This document shows positions 45,170-55,164 of a DNA stretch of 64,000 bases, in pieces (positions within the stretch are counted from its first letter, which is position 1; every line of letters begins with the position of its first letter). The translations under genes were made by a program, and so were the position numbers. Under the pieces are notes generated by a model. It saw nothing but the letters and a program-made list of their open reading frames with translations. It was not told the DNA's origin and did not search any database. This DNA comes from Candidatus Scalindua sediminis (GTDB lineage: Bacteria; Planctomycetota; Brocadiia; Brocadiales; Scalinduaceae), in the NCBI GenBank assembly GCA_008636105.1, contig VSDH01000007.1, positions 1 to 64,000 on the forward strand. The letters run 5' to 3'.

Positions 45170-45486
45170 TTTCAGAATTTTAAAAAATTGTGCCTAATTC
45201 ATATTACTATTATGGTTGTTAAGATTCTTTAATCAAATTTTGACATAAAAGAATTTTAAAGTCAAGGGGAACATATCACGGTAGTTCATTATAAAGAAGA
45301 TTTAAAATGTTGACACACGCTTTACCTTTTGATAAGCTTTTTGAAATGGATATATGATCAAAAAATGCATGATGGCCATGGATAATTGGTGTTTTGTAAT
45401 GATTTTTATTGTTGATTCATAGAAAAGGATTATTTAGAATTACAACAAATTGAATTTCGATTAAAGTTTTTCAATATAATATAAAA
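45170..45486. other. Divergent gap before the ferredoxin
   Basis: About 317 bp of AT-rich DNA lie between the leftward mutase operon and the rightward ferredoxin. It must contain both promoters. I see no strong hexamer pair, riboswitch-like fold or hairpin. Confidence 0.4.
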
Positions 45487-45690
45487 ATGGGAAAAATTGT
45501 AATTAATGAAGATAGATGTAAAGGTTGTGAACTTTGTGTTACAGTATGTCCCTACGATCTTATAAAGATGTCCACAGAGGTAAATCGCTCAGGCTATCAT
45601 ATTGCACAATTTGTAAATGGCAAACAATGTACCACATGTAAATTTTGTGGTATGATATGTCCAGATTTTGCTATCGACGTCTACAAATAA
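45487..45690 (+). CDS. Double [4Fe-4S] ferredoxin, KorD-like
   Basis: This 67-residue protein has 'CKGCELCVTVCP' and 'CTTCKFCGMICP', two full cluster motifs. Length and the ending resemble the delta subunit of 2-oxoacid:ferredoxin oxidoreductases, but no alpha, beta or gamma genes follow. It is monocistronic here. It could be an electron carrier for ETF-type or radical SAM enzymes nearby. Confidence 0.88.
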   Translation: MGKIVINEDRCKGCELCVTVCPYDLIKMSTEVNRSGYHIAQFVNGKQCTTCKFCGMICPDFAIDVYK

Positions 45691-45926
45691 AAGTTTTTTT
45701 CATAGCATTCAAGCAAGATAAGAATCAGCATATTCTTAGACCCCCTTAACCAATTCTTATAAAAATATCATGTCAGTTTTTGAATGTAAACCACGTTAGA
45801 TAGGGTGTTCCTGCTAAAGTTCTTTTTTTGAAATATTCCTTCATTAAAAAAGTTGCAAACGTATAATTTCAATAGACTATAGAAATTCCAAGACATTTTT
45901 AGACATCGAAGTTAAGGAGGTAAAAT

Positions 45927-46583
45927 ATGGTAAAAATAACCTTTCTAGGACATTCAGCCGTACGTATCGAGGGAGTTAAGACTATTTATATTGACCCATT
46001 CTTAAGTGATAATCCAATCGCTGAAATTTCCCCGGATCAGATAAATACCGCTGATATTGTTATTGTTACTCATAATCATGCTGATCATATTGGTGATGCT
46101 TATGAAATTTGCAAGAAAACAAGTGCTATTTTAGTTGGAATCCATGAGATAGCAGTTGAGGCTGAGAACGCCGGTATTCAAGCTGAAGGAATGAATATAG
46201 GTGGGACAATAAATATAGAGGGTGTAATCATAAATATGGTGAATGCGAACCATTCAAGTTTAAATAGCCACCCCGCTGGAGTAGTCATAGAGACAGAAGG
46301 ATTGAAGATTTACCATTCGGGGGATACAGGTCTTTTTGGTGATATGAACATAATCGGTGAATTCTTTGATATTGATCTTGCCTTTTTGCCAATAGGAGAC
46401 CGATATACAATGGGGGTAAGATCAGCCGCCAAAGCGGTGCAATTTTTAAGACCTAAAAAGGTTATTCCAATGCATTATAATACATTTCCAATAATTCAAG
46501 CTGATCCGGGTGAGTTTAAAGAACTTGTGGGAAGCCTGGCTGAGGTGTTGATATTAAGTCCGGGAGAGAGTATGGAACTGTGA
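45927..46583 (+). CDS. UPF0173-type metal-dependent hydrolase
   Basis: This 218-residue metallo-beta-lactamase-fold protein contains 'VTHNHADHIGD' (HxHxDH zinc motif), 'GLKIYHSGDTGLFGDM' and 'PMHYNTFPI', typical of the UPF0173 group. The substrate is unknown. AAGGAGG precedes ATG 45927. No operon partner is close. Confidence 0.88.
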   Translation: MVKITFLGHSAVRIEGVKTIYIDPFLSDNPIAEISPDQINTADIVIVTHNHADHIGDAYEICKKTSAILVGIHEIAVEAENAGIQAEGMNIGGTINIEGVIINMVNANHSSLNSHPAGVVIETEGLKIYHSGDTGLFGDMNIIGEFFDIDLAFLPIGDRYTMGVRSAAKAVQFLRPKKVIPMHYNTFPIIQADPGEFKELVGSLAEVLILSPGESMEL

Positions 46584-46674
46584 AACTGCAGGATCTGGCA
46601 ACTAGTATACAAACAAACCCACCGCATTCCTTTATAAATACGATAAATCTTGAACATAAATTGAGCGATTTATG

Positions 46675-46694
46675 CCTGCCCGCCATCGGGCAGG
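46675..46694. repeat. GC-rich hairpin before hslV
   Basis: CCTGCCCG pairs with CGGGCAGG around four bases. It stands directly beside a TTGAGCGATTTAT copy of the MITE end motif. A relative (CCTG...GGGCAGGC) occurs at the end of atpA near 3246. Confidence 0.7.
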
Positions 46695-46849
46695 GGCTCC
46701 ACAATTAAAAAACTTGATAAGCATTGTTAGTATTGTTAGTATACAAAACGATTTTAGATCCAGATTGAACTTTTTCTTATAAATCTGGATTTTCGCTAAC
46801 TTACTATGCTAATTTAAGATAGAGCAATTTGTTATTTTAGGTTATTAAA

Positions 46850-47380
46850 ATGTTCCAATCTACAACCATATTATCAGTAAGGCATAAAGGAGATGTAGCT
46901 ATAGGTGGTGATGGGCAGGTTACAATGAGTTCAGTTATAGTTAAGAAAGAAGCATGTAAGATACGAAAACTGTATCATGATAAGGTTATTGTGGGTTTTG
47001 CTGGGTCGGCTGCCGATGCCTTTGCTCTTTTAGAAAGGTTCGAGGCTAAGTTGGAGGAGTTTCAAGGTAATGTGCTAAAAAGCGCACTTGAACTTGCTAA
47101 AGACTGGCGTACGGATAAGGTCTTAAGGCGGTTAGAGTCACTTTTGACGGCAGTTGATAAGGACTATTCACTTCTTATTTCTGGCAATGGCGAGATAATT
47201 GAGCCTGATGACGGTATAATAGGTATAGGCTCAGGGGGGGCGTATGCTACTGCTGCTGCAAGGGCTCTTGTGAAACATTCAGATCTTAGTGCAAGACAAA
47301 TAGTGGAAGAGGCCTTGAAGATAACTGCAGAGATATGTGTATATACGAACACAAATATACATGTGGAGGAAGTTAAGTGA
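46850..47380 (+). CDS. hslV: HslV peptidase subunit
   Basis: This 176-residue proteasome-like threonine peptidase starts '[20 protein letters not shown]', so the mature N-terminus should be T5 after removal of four residues. '[20 protein letters not shown]' and '[14 protein letters not shown]' are family signatures. It forms an ATP-dependent protease with HslU, whose GTG start overlaps its stop by four bases. Confidence 0.94.
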   Translation: MFQSTTILSVRHKGDVAIGGDGQVTMSSVIVKKEACKIRKLYHDKVIVGFAGSAADAFALLERFEAKLEEFQGNVLKSALELAKDWRTDKVLRRLESLLTAVDKDYSLLISGNGEIIEPDDGIIGIGSGGAYATAAARALVKHSDLSARQIVEEALKITAEICVYTNTNIHVEEVK

Positions 47381-48714
47381 AAGAATTGACACCCAGGAAG
47401 ATAGTCACAGAATTGGATAAGTATATAGTAGGTCAAAAGGATGCTAAAAAGGCGGTTGCAATTGCAATTAGAAACCGATGGAGGAGATTGCAGCTTTCTA
47501 GCGAACTACGTGAAGAGATTATACCTAAAAATATTATAATGATAGGTCCAACTGGTGTAGGAAAAACTGAAATAGCACGAAGGATAGCAAACTTGGTCAA
47601 AGCACCCTTTTTGAAGGTTGAAGCTTCTAAATATACAGAAGTGGGTTATCATGGGCGTGATGTAGAGTCAATGATCAGGGATATTGTAGAAGTAGCAGTT
47701 AATATGGTTCGAACGGAACAGATGGAAAAGGTTAGTGTAAAAGCAGAGGTAAATGCAGATGAAAGATTGCTGGATTTGCTTTTGCCACTGCCCGAAAAAA
47801 AAGAAGTTACTGAAAGTGAGACTGGAATTGTTGAAGAACAAAAAACTACTCGTGAGAAGTTTAGAAACAAATTGAAGCAGGGAACACTCGAAGATCGTGT
47901 AGTGGAAATTAAGATTCAGGAAAAACCTGTGGTTATGCAAGGCATTATTGCTGGAATTGAGGAGATAGGTGTTGATTTTCAGAATGTTATTGAAAAAATG
48001 ATACCAACACGGTCACAAGTAAAGAAAGTTCCAATAAGTGAAGCACGAAAGATTCTTAAGCAAGAAGAAGCTGAAAAGTTGGTTGACAAAGAAAAGGTTA
48101 TTAAGGAGGCTTTGTATAGTGCAGAAAATATGGGAATAATATTTATAGACGAACTGGACAAAATAGCAAGTCGTGAGTCCGGACACGGTCCCGATATATC
48201 ACGTGAAGGGGTACAAAGAGATATATTACCAATAGTAGAGGGCTCTACTGTTATTACCAGGTACGGTATGGTTAAGACGGATCGGATCCTTTTCATAGCT
48301 GCTGGTGCATTTCACGTCTCTAAACCCTCAGATTTAATACCTGAACTTCAGGGAAGATTTCCGATCAGAGTTGAACTAAAGGATTTGGGAAAAGAAGAAT
48401 TTATCCGAATTCTGACAGAGCCTAAGAATGCACTTATAAAACAATATACTGCACTATTGGAGACCGAAGGAGTAAAACTTAGATTTGAAAAAGATGCAAT
48501 TGATGAAATAACCGATATTGCTGTTAAGATAAACAGAAGGGGTCAGAGTATTGGCGCAAGAAGACTGCATACGGTTATGGAAAAATTATTAGAGGATGAT
48601 TCTTTTGATGCCCCCGAATTGAACGGTAAGGACATAGTAGTCGATGCCAAATACGTACGGGAAAAGATGAAAGATATAGTAAAAGATGAAGATTTGACTA
48701 AATATATTCTATGA
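47377..48714 (+). CDS. hslU: HslU ATPase subunit
   Basis: This 445-residue AAA+ unfoldase has '[18 protein letters not shown]' (Walker A), '[12 protein letters not shown]' (Walker B), a variable I-domain between, and the C-terminal 'LTKYIL' tail that docks into HslV. '[16 protein letters not shown]' is the sensor-2 region. GTG start. Of normal length and complete. Confidence 0.95.
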   Translation: MKELTPRKIVTELDKYIVGQKDAKKAVAIAIRNRWRRLQLSSELREEIIPKNIIMIGPTGVGKTEIARRIANLVKAPFLKVEASKYTEVGYHGRDVESMIRDIVEVAVNMVRTEQMEKVSVKAEVNADERLLDLLLPLPEKKEVTESETGIVEEQKTTREKFRNKLKQGTLEDRVVEIKIQEKPVVMQGIIAGIEEIGVDFQNVIEKMIPTRSQVKKVPISEARKILKQEEAEKLVDKEKVIKEALYSAENMGIIFIDELDKIASRESGHGPDISREGVQRDILPIVEGSTVITRYGMVKTDRILFIAAGAFHVSKPSDLIPELQGRFPIRVELKDLGKEEFIRILTEPKNALIKQYTALLETEGVKLRFEKDAIDEITDIAVKINRRGQSIGARRLHTVMEKLLEDDSFDAPELNGKDIVVDAKYVREKMKDIVKDEDLTKYIL

Positions 48715-48794
48715 TTTTAGAGTTATTTAATATCTTAACTCAGAAGTGAATACATATCGATAAGATATTTTATTGCAAGAAAGATTCTCAGGTT

Positions 48795-49046
48795 TCAAGA
48801 GACATTGTACCAGCGCAACAATTTGGTAATATTTTGAAGTTTTTTATGTTTTATTGAGTAACCGATAAGCTTCCTTTTCTTTCCTGATTTCGGATACAAA
48901 TCATCTTTAAGTGCAGAGGCAATCATGGAGGATGCCAAAGTCACGCAAGTGGAAGCAAAAGACCAGTATGGTTTTTTAGCCTCACTCCATTCATTAATCT
49001 CATCCATTACTTTAGAAACAATCCTGGAGAACAATGTAAAAGCCAT
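48795..49046 (-). CDS. Possible small protein, unknown
   Basis: An 83-residue frame begins at an ATG (49044-49046) that abuts the ATG of the rightward radical SAM gene in one CATATG. It reads 'MAFTLFSRIVSKVMDEINEW' and ends in a Lys-rich part. I know no family. Composition looks protein-like, but there is no clear ribosome binding site, and a longer frame would run into the radical SAM gene. Confidence 0.35.
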   Translation of the reverse strand: MAFTLFSRIVSKVMDEINEWSEAKKPYWSFASTCVTLASSMIASALKDDLYPKSGKKRKLIGYSIKHKKLQNITKLLRWYNVS

Positions 49047-49934
49047 ATGAAGACTATTACTTTTTACGCGCCAAGTATAAAACGTTATGAGACTACGGAA
49101 TTGGCGCAGGAAAATCATTATAATTTCATACCTGTTAGCATTACGGGTACTCAGTGTGCATTAGACTGTGACCATTGTAAGGGCCAACTCTTGAAGCACA
49201 TGAAATCAGTATCCGACCCGGAATCCCTGTTCAAGGTTTGTACTGATCTTACAAGGAAGAATGCTAAAGGAGTCCTTATTTCGGGTGGTTGTGATTCTGC
49301 CGGAAAGGTTCCGCTTACAGATTTTTATGAACAAATTCACAGAGTAAAAAACGAGTTGGGATTGAAGGTTGTTGTTCATACCGGAATTGTGGATGATGAA
49401 ATGGCTAAGGGTCTCAGTTACAGCGAGGTTGACAGTGCATTGTTTGACGTAATCGGGGATGATCATACTATTAAGGAGGTTTATCACTCAGGTGTTACCG
49501 TGGAAGATTATGAGAAATCACTATACTATCTTAATAAGTATTGTGTTCCTGTAGTACCGCATATCGTTATAGGTCTCAATTACGGCAGATTGATTGGAGA
49601 GTATAATGCCCTGGAAATAATTGCAAAGTACAAAATTAAATCTTTGGTTTTGGTAATTCTAACTCCTTTTATGAATACTCCAATGCAAGACGTCATCCCT
49701 CCATCTATTGATGATGTAGAAAAAGTCTTCTCGAGGGCTAGAGAAATTATAACTGAGAGTCCTGTTATACTGGGTTGTGCCAGACCTATGGGAGAATATA
49801 AAATAAAGGTGGACAGGTTGGCAGTGGATTATAGCTTTGATGGAATTGCTTTCCCCTCGGATGGGATTGTTTCATATGCCCGGAAAAAGGAACTTAAACC
49901 TCTTTTTACTGAAACATGTTGTGGCGTTATATAG
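49047..49934 (+). CDS. lipS2: Radical SAM protein, probable lipoyl synthase component LipS2
   Basis: This 295-residue protein contains 'CALDCDHC', a C-x3-C-x2-C cluster for SAM cleavage, and further cysteines at the end ('LFTETCCGVI'). Together with the radical SAM gene at 51093 and the lipoate ligase between, the layout fits the LipS1/LipS2 lipoyl synthase pair, two proteins replacing LipA. The assignment to LipS2 rests on size and context, so treat the letter as tentative. The start has no strong ribosome site. It overlaps the ligase gene by 19 bases. Confidence 0.7.
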   Translation: MKTITFYAPSIKRYETTELAQENHYNFIPVSITGTQCALDCDHCKGQLLKHMKSVSDPESLFKVCTDLTRKNAKGVLISGGCDSAGKVPLTDFYEQIHRVKNELGLKVVVHTGIVDDEMAKGLSYSEVDSALFDVIGDDHTIKEVYHSGVTVEDYEKSLYYLNKYCVPVVPHIVIGLNYGRLIGEYNALEIIAKYKIKSLVLVILTPFMNTPMQDVIPPSIDDVEKVFSRAREIITESPVILGCARPMGEYKIKVDRLAVDYSFDGIAFPSDGIVSYARKKELKPLFTETCCGVI

Positions 49935-51013
49935 AAAATGATTCTGTCCCTGCAAGCCTCGGTTTGGCAACAGACGAGTATTTAGCCGATACACATATAC
50001 CTGACCATTCTAATTACGGTCATATCTTGAGACTTTATACGTATAGAGACCACTGCGTTGTTCTGGGTAGATTTCAAGATGCAGAATCAGAGGTTAATCT
50101 TCCGGAATGTAAAAGGTTGGGAGTTGAAGTCAATAGACGTATAACTGGTGGTGGGACGATTATTATGGGACGTAACCAGCTGGGAGTTGCCATAATTATT
50201 CCACCCGGGGGTGCGAATGGTTCGAGAAAAAACAATGTACATTTCTCAACAAGGAAAATTTTTGAAGATTATGCCAGGGGAATAATTGAGGCGTTATCAT
50301 TACTGGGAATACAGTCTGAGTTCAGGCAAAAGAACGACATCCTTGTTAAAGGGAAAAAGATCGCAGGATTGGCTGCGTGTGTGCAAGAAAACGGCAATGC
50401 GTTATTTCATGCCAGTATATTGTTAGACATCGATACCAGGCTTATGGCCAGCGTGTTAAAAATACCTTTTGAGAAGATATCGGATAAAGAAATCACAGAA
50501 GTGGATGATAGGCTCACTACCGTGAATAGGGAAAGTAAAGAAAAGGTGACAATTGATAAGTTGAAAAGATTCTTAAAAACAGGATTTGAAAATGCATTTC
50601 AGATGAAGCTGCATAATATACTATTAACTGATTCTGAGATTTCTGGTATTAAGACCCTTGAAAGGAAGAGGTATTTGACAGATGAATGGATATATCAGAA
50701 GTCATTGATATCCAGCGAAACGACGGCAGTAAGGAAAAAGACTAAGGCCGGTATGATAAACGTCCACATGGCAGTTATGAATAATGTTATAAAAGATATT
50801 ATCATTACGGGTGATTTTTTTTCTACCACTGAATTTGTATCTGCCCTTGAGCGAAGATTGAGATGGAAGGCGATTGATAGAGAAGTTATAGCAAAGGTTA
50901 TCAAAGGTACATGGTCATTTTCTCCGGATTCAATTTTGGAACTGAATCCGGAAATACTGACCGACTGTATATTAGAAGGCGGAAATTCACCACGGAAAAA
51001 ATTAAGGAATTGA
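49916..51013 (+). CDS. Lipoate-protein ligase, LplA/sLpl(AB)-like
   Basis: This 365-residue protein has the ligase core 'RRITGGGTIIMG', 'KNDILVKGKKIAGLAA' with the catalytic lysine, and a C-terminal accessory domain of ~100 residues ('KAGMINVHMAVMNNVIKDII'). Both A and B parts are therefore in one protein. It would attach octanoate or lipoate to carrier proteins, which the adjacent radical SAM pair then modifies. No lipoyl carrier (GcvH/LbpA) is in the window. Confidence 0.82.
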   Translation: MLWRYIENDSVPASLGLATDEYLADTHIPDHSNYGHILRLYTYRDHCVVLGRFQDAESEVNLPECKRLGVEVNRRITGGGTIIMGRNQLGVAIIIPPGGANGSRKNNVHFSTRKIFEDYARGIIEALSLLGIQSEFRQKNDILVKGKKIAGLAACVQENGNALFHASILLDIDTRLMASVLKIPFEKISDKEITEVDDRLTTVNRESKEKVTIDKLKRFLKTGFENAFQMKLHNILLTDSEISGIKTLERKRYLTDEWIYQKSLISSETTAVRKKTKAGMINVHMAVMNNVIKDIIITGDFFSTTEFVSALERRLRWKAIDREVIAKVIKGTWSFSPDSILELNPEILTDCILEGGNSPRKKLRN

Positions 51014-51035
51014 GGAATTATTTGACAGGTTTCCT

Positions 51036-51053
51036 GGAGGTCTGAAGACCTCC
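51036..51053. repeat. Hairpin between ligase and lipS1
   Basis: GGAGGTCT pairs with AGACCTCC around two bases, in the 79-bp gap. There is no T-run, so it is a dispersed repeat or processing site rather than a terminator. Confidence 0.6.
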
Positions 51054-51092
51054 GCTACGTGTGAATGATTATTTATAACAAAATAACATTTG

Positions 51093-52187
51093 ATGGTGGC
51101 TATATTGGAACAAAATCATAATAAAACTATATCAAACCCCGAATACATTAAAACAAGCCTTGCCTCTGCAATTGGATTGAGATTTAGGTCCGGAAGGTTT
51201 TATCGTGATGCAAAACCCCTTTGCATCAACTTGCTCCTGAGCTATCCTGATAATTGCTACGCCAATTGTGCATATTGTGGACTCGCAAGGTCAAGGCCAC
51301 AGAATAATGGAGAAAAATCTTTTATCAGAGTAGATTGGCCGGTCTTAAAGACGGAAGACGTTATTGAAAGGATAGAAAGGTATCAATCAAACATAAGGCG
51401 TGTTTGCGTATCTATGGTTACACATAAAAATGCGGTTAGTGATACTTTTAGTATTACTAAACAAATAGCGCAATGTTGTCACTCGCCAATTTCTGTCCTT
51501 ATAACACCCAACCTCATGAACAAGGAAGATCTCGTGAGACTAAAAGAAATAGGGGCTGACACTATAGGCATAGGACTGGATGCAGCTTCCAAGAGGGTTT
51601 TTGAATTAACGAGAGGTAAAAAAGTAAATGGAGGCTTAGTGTGGGCAAAATATTGGGAAGTATTAGAAGATGCAGTTGACGTATTCGGTAGAGAGAAGAT
51701 AAGTTGCCATATAATGGTTGGAATAGGTGAAACAGATAGTGAACTTGTTGAAATATTTTTCAAACTTCGGGAATGTGGCGCCCTGGCACATCTATTTTCA
51801 TTCTACCCTGAACCTGATTCTACTATGTCTCTAAGGAATAGACCTTCTTTGAGGAGATTTCGAAGGATACAATTAGTTCGGTATCTGATAGAAAACGAAA
51901 TAATAAAAGAGAAACATTTATTGTGTGACGGAAAAGGGAAAATCAGCAAAGTCTTAACAAATAATGATATAATAAATAGTATTATTGAAAGTGGTAAACC
52001 TTTTATAACAGGGGGGTGTGAAGGTAAAAATGGTGAGATTGGTTGTAATAGACCCTTTGGAAGCTACAGACCCGGCGAACCGTTTCGCGACTTCCCTTTT
52101 CAACCGGGATCAGACGATATTCTCAGGATTAGGAAAGAATCTAAATTAGATGAAATAATTTGTTTTGAATGTAATCTGGTATCTTAA
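51093..52187 (+). CDS. lipS1: Radical SAM protein, probable lipoyl synthase component LipS1 (BioB-like)
   Basis: This ~364-residue protein has 'CYANCAYCGLARSRP' for the SAM cluster, a BioB-like barrel, and extra cysteines near the end ('CEGKNGEIGC', 'ICFECNLVS') suitable for an auxiliary Fe-S cluster that donates sulfur. ATG 51093 or TTG 51090 are the starts. It follows the ligase and precedes, by one base, the DsrE-like gene. Assignment as LipS1 is from size, BioB likeness and context. Confidence 0.7.
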   Translation: MVAILEQNHNKTISNPEYIKTSLASAIGLRFRSGRFYRDAKPLCINLLLSYPDNCYANCAYCGLARSRPQNNGEKSFIRVDWPVLKTEDVIERIERYQSNIRRVCVSMVTHKNAVSDTFSITKQIAQCCHSPISVLITPNLMNKEDLVRLKEIGADTIGIGLDAASKRVFELTRGKKVNGGLVWAKYWEVLEDAVDVFGREKISCHIMVGIGETDSELVEIFFKLRECGALAHLFSFYPEPDSTMSLRNRPSLRRFRRIQLVRYLIENEIIKEKHLLCDGKGKISKVLTNNDIINSIIESGKPFITGGCEGKNGEIGCNRPFGSYRPGEPFRDFPFQPGSDDILRIRKESKLDEIICFECNLVS

Positions 52188-52496
52188 ATGATCAAAAAGC
52201 TGGGTATATTACTTACTACAAGTACTGAGAGTGAGAATACGCATACTGTCGTAAAGCTTACTGAGGCTGCAATTAATGAAGGTGTGGAGGTTGACATATT
52301 CCTCATGTGTGATGGAGTCTATCACTTAAATCATGAGGAACTTAAAGGATTAGCAGATAAAGGTGCACGTGTTGTGGTTTGTGCTCACAATGCAATTGAA
52401 AGAAAGGTTGATAAAAAGGATTTTGCCCTGTGGGGTAGTCAATATGATTTAGCTTGTATGGTCAAGGAATGCGACAGGTTCCTTGCATTTAATTAA
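52188..52496 (+). CDS. DsrE-like sulfur transfer protein
   Basis: This 102-residue protein of the DsrE/TusD fold has 'GILLTTSTESENTHTVVKLT' and C65 in 'RVVVCAHNAIER', the place of the DsrE active cysteine. Its ATG directly follows the radical SAM stop codon, so coupling is tight. With the next two genes it makes an E-F-H set that could deliver sulfur for lipoate formation. Confidence 0.8.
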   Translation: MIKKLGILLTTSTESENTHTVVKLTEAAINEGVEVDIFLMCDGVYHLNHEELKGLADKGARVVVCAHNAIERKVDKKDFALWGSQYDLACMVKECDRFLAFN

Positions 52497-52507
52497 GGAA
52501 GTCTAAT

Positions 52508-52855
52508 TTGAATGAAGTTGTCGTCGTAATTCGTAAGTCACCTTTTAATACAACTCTCAACTCCGAGATGTTGAGAATGTGTGTGGGGTTGACACTGGAT
52601 GAAAACAAGATTACGGTAGTATTTCTTGGTGACGGTGTATATTTAATGCTAGAAAATAAGCCTGAGCTAATAAATTCAGGAGTTATCCATAAACATATAG
52701 AAACTCTACAGCTTTTGAAGCATAAGCTTATTGTCGAGAAAGAAGTATTTGAAAAATTGGGGAAGGACAATATTAAATATGACGATGTGGAGATTATGAA
52801 TCAGTCTCAAATAGCAAAGGTTATCTCCACTGCGGACGTGGTTATTACGTGTTAA
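52508..52855 (+). CDS. DsrF/TusC-like protein
   Basis: This 115-residue protein has the strand-helix start 'VVVVIRKSPFNTTLNSEMLR' and 'VVFLGDGVYLML', typical of DsrF/TusC. It is probably the second subunit of a heterohexamer. It starts at TTG 52508, 11 bp after the DsrE-like gene. Only the C-terminal cysteine is obvious, in keeping with DsrF's structural role. Confidence 0.72.
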   Translation: MNEVVVVIRKSPFNTTLNSEMLRMCVGLTLDENKITVVFLGDGVYLMLENKPELINSGVIHKHIETLQLLKHKLIVEKEVFEKLGKDNIKYDDVEIMNQSQIAKVISTADVVITC

Positions 52856-52860
52856 AAATA

Positions 52861-53130
52861 ATGAAATTACTATTTATTGTAAAAGAAAAGAAAGATTTTA
52901 ATTTCTTATTAAGGATGTATGGAAAATCTCAAACAGGAATGGTCAATAAGATTACGATTCTTCTTATTCATGATGCTGTTTTAGTTGAATCGATTCCCAA
53001 TAATGATTTTAGATTATTTGCCTGTAATGATGATGTAGAAGCAAGAGGTGTAAATACATTATTCAATACCTTAGATTATGTACAAATGTTAAAGCTTATA
53101 GCTGATTGTGATAAGGTTATATGCTGGTAA
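52861..53130 (+). CDS. DsrH/TusB-like protein
   Basis: An 89-residue frame (ATG 52861; GTG 52849 would overlap the previous gene) has 'LFACNDDVEARGVNTLF', which matches the DxxARG signature of DsrH/TusB, and ends 'ADCDKVICW', as family members often do. It completes the E-F-H trio. It is the last gene before the chaperonin cluster, about 290 bp away. Confidence 0.75.
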   Translation: MKLLFIVKEKKDFNFLLRMYGKSQTGMVNKITILLIHDAVLVESIPNNDFRLFACNDDVEARGVNTLFNTLDYVQMLKLIADCDKVICW

Positions 53131-53417
53131 TGTTCTATGTGGAATAGGCCAAAAACCTTGGTCTTAAACACTGGAATCAACAGCAGAATTTTAGCCTGCC
53201 ACATTGGCACTCACTACAAAATTAGGAAATGGGCAACTGTCATAATGGCATTTTGCTTGCTTGAATTATTGATTATTTAAGGAAATAATATTTCCTAAGA
53301 TATACATATACAATGAGTTAAGGCCATATGAGATATTACAGGTATATTGGTACATATTTTGCTCTTAATAAATCGAAATAAGAAAATAGCGTCTATAAAT
53401 TAGATAAGGAGGAAACT

Positions 53418-55103
53418 ATGGCAGCAAAGCAGTTATTGTTTAGAGAAGAAGCAAGATTGGCCATAAAAAGAGGAGTCTCAAAGCTAGCTAGCGCAGTTAA
53501 ATGTACATTAGGACCAAGGGGCAGAAATGCAATTCTTGATAAGGGATGGGGTGGTCCCACAATAACAAAGGATGGGGTAACGGTTGCAGAAGAGATAGAA
53601 CTGAGAGACCCATATGAGAATTTGGGTGCAAAACTGGTAAAGGAAGTGGCATCAAAGACAAGTGATGTTGCAGGGGACGGTACTACTACTGCAACGATAT
53701 TGGCTGAGGCTTTTTTCAATAATGGTTTAAAATGTGTTTCAGCAGGTGCGGATCCAATGGCACTTAATCGTGGGATGAAGGTAGCAGTTGACAAAGTGGT
53801 TGAAAAACTTGGGGACATGAGTAAGAAAGTAAAAGACCAGACAGAAATTGCTAATATCGCTGCTATTGCAGGCAATAATGATAGCGAAATAGGTAATATG
53901 ATTGCTAATGCAATGGAAAAAGTAGGTAAAGATGGTGTTATTACTGTTGAGGAAGGAAAAGCTCTTGGTACGGATGTAGAGATAGTTGAAGGTATGCAAT
54001 TTGATCGTGGATATCTATCACCTCATTTTGTAACTGACAAAGATAATATGAAGGTAGAACTGAAAGATGCTTATGTACTGATACATGAGGAAAAGATTTC
54101 TACTATTAAGGGAATTGTACCTTTGCTTGAAAAAATTGCAAAGGCTAAAAGGCCTCTTTTTATAATAGCAGAAGATATTGAAAGTGAAGCATTAGCTACC
54201 CTGGTCGTTAACAACCTTCGAGGCACTGTAACATGTGCTGCTGTTAAGGCACCAGGGTACGGAGATCGCAGAAAAGCAATGATGGACGATATTGCTATGC
54301 TTACAGGTGGTAAGGCTGTATTTAAAGATTTAGGAATACAGTTGGAAACTGTTGAGTTGAATGAACTCGGAACTGCAAGGAAAATTAATATAGATTCCGA
54401 AAATACAACTATTATTCAGGGTGGTGGTACCTCAAAAGCGATTAAGGGACGTATAGATCAGATAAAAGGGGAAATAGAGGGAACGACCTCTGACTACGAC
54501 CGTGAAAAATTACAAGAACGGCTGGCGAAATTGGCAGGCGGTGTAGCACAAATAAACGTCGGTGCATCAACGGAGACTGAAATGAAGGAAAAGAAGGCAC
54601 GTGTAGAGGACGCGTTACATGCTACTCGTGCAGCAATAGAAGAAGGTGTTTTACCGGGTGGTGGCATTGCATTGTTAAGAGCTTTGGAGGTATTAAATAA
54701 TCTTAAATTGAAAGACGACGAAAATATTGGTGTTGACATAATAAAGAATTCTCTTAGCGAACCTGCAAAACAGATAGCCAGAAATGCAGGATTAGAAGGT
54801 GCGATCGTAGTAAAAAAGATTTTAGCATCTAAAGATAAGGCTTTTGGTTACGATGCTGAGAGAGAAGTGTACTGTAATCTTCTTGAATCAGGTGTGATAG
54901 ATCCTACAAAAGTTACAAGGTGTGCATTACAAAACGCATTGAGTATCGCAGGAATACTTCTTACAAGTGATTGTCTTATTACCGAAATTCCTGGCAAGGA
55001 AGAAGGAATGATGCCACCGGGTGGTGGTATGCCTCCAGGAGGAATGGGAGGTATGGGAGGTATGGGTGGTATGGGAGGTATGGGAGGTATGGGTGGCATG
55101 TAA
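53418..55103 (+). CDS. groEL: Chaperonin GroEL, copy 1 (Gly-Gly-Met tail)
   Basis: This 561-residue protein folds other proteins in the cytoplasm. '[15 protein letters not shown]' is the ATP-binding loop with catalytic aspartate, and '[20 protein letters not shown]' is the GroEL signature. The tail is (GGM)n, as in E. coli. AAGGAGG precedes ATG 53418. A GGAAAT/ATTTCC palindrome at 53281-53295 may be an operator; no complete CIRCE element is visible. It precedes groES and a second groEL. Confidence 0.97.
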   Translation: MAAKQLLFREEARLAIKRGVSKLASAVKCTLGPRGRNAILDKGWGGPTITKDGVTVAEEIELRDPYENLGAKLVKEVASKTSDVAGDGTTTATILAEAFFNNGLKCVSAGADPMALNRGMKVAVDKVVEKLGDMSKKVKDQTEIANIAAIAGNNDSEIGNMIANAMEKVGKDGVITVEEGKALGTDVEIVEGMQFDRGYLSPHFVTDKDNMKVELKDAYVLIHEEKISTIKGIVPLLEKIAKAKRPLFIIAEDIESEALATLVVNNLRGTVTCAAVKAPGYGDRRKAMMDDIAMLTGGKAVFKDLGIQLETVELNELGTARKINIDSENTTIIQGGGTSKAIKGRIDQIKGEIEGTTSDYDREKLQERLAKLAGGVAQINVGASTETEMKEKKARVEDALHATRAAIEEGVLPGGGIALLRALEVLNNLKLKDDENIGVDIIKNSLSEPAKQIARNAGLEGAIVVKKILASKDKAFGYDAEREVYCNLLESGVIDPTKVTRCALQNALSIAGILLTSDCLITEIPGKEEGMMPPGGGMPPGGMGGMGGMGGMGGMGGMGGM

Positions 55104-55164
55104 AACCCCATAAATTATAAATGAATATTTATTATGATTATTAGAACAAAAAGGAGGATTAGTT

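Noticed and set aside
53131-53417. CIRCE element before groEL
   Set aside because: A GGCACTCA stretch near 53203 recalls one half-site, but no GAGTGCTAA partner lies at the right distance.
55025-55100. Tandem GGTATGGGA-type repeat
   Set aside because: It is the Gly-Gly-Met tail of GroEL copy 1, not a minisatellite or CRISPR.
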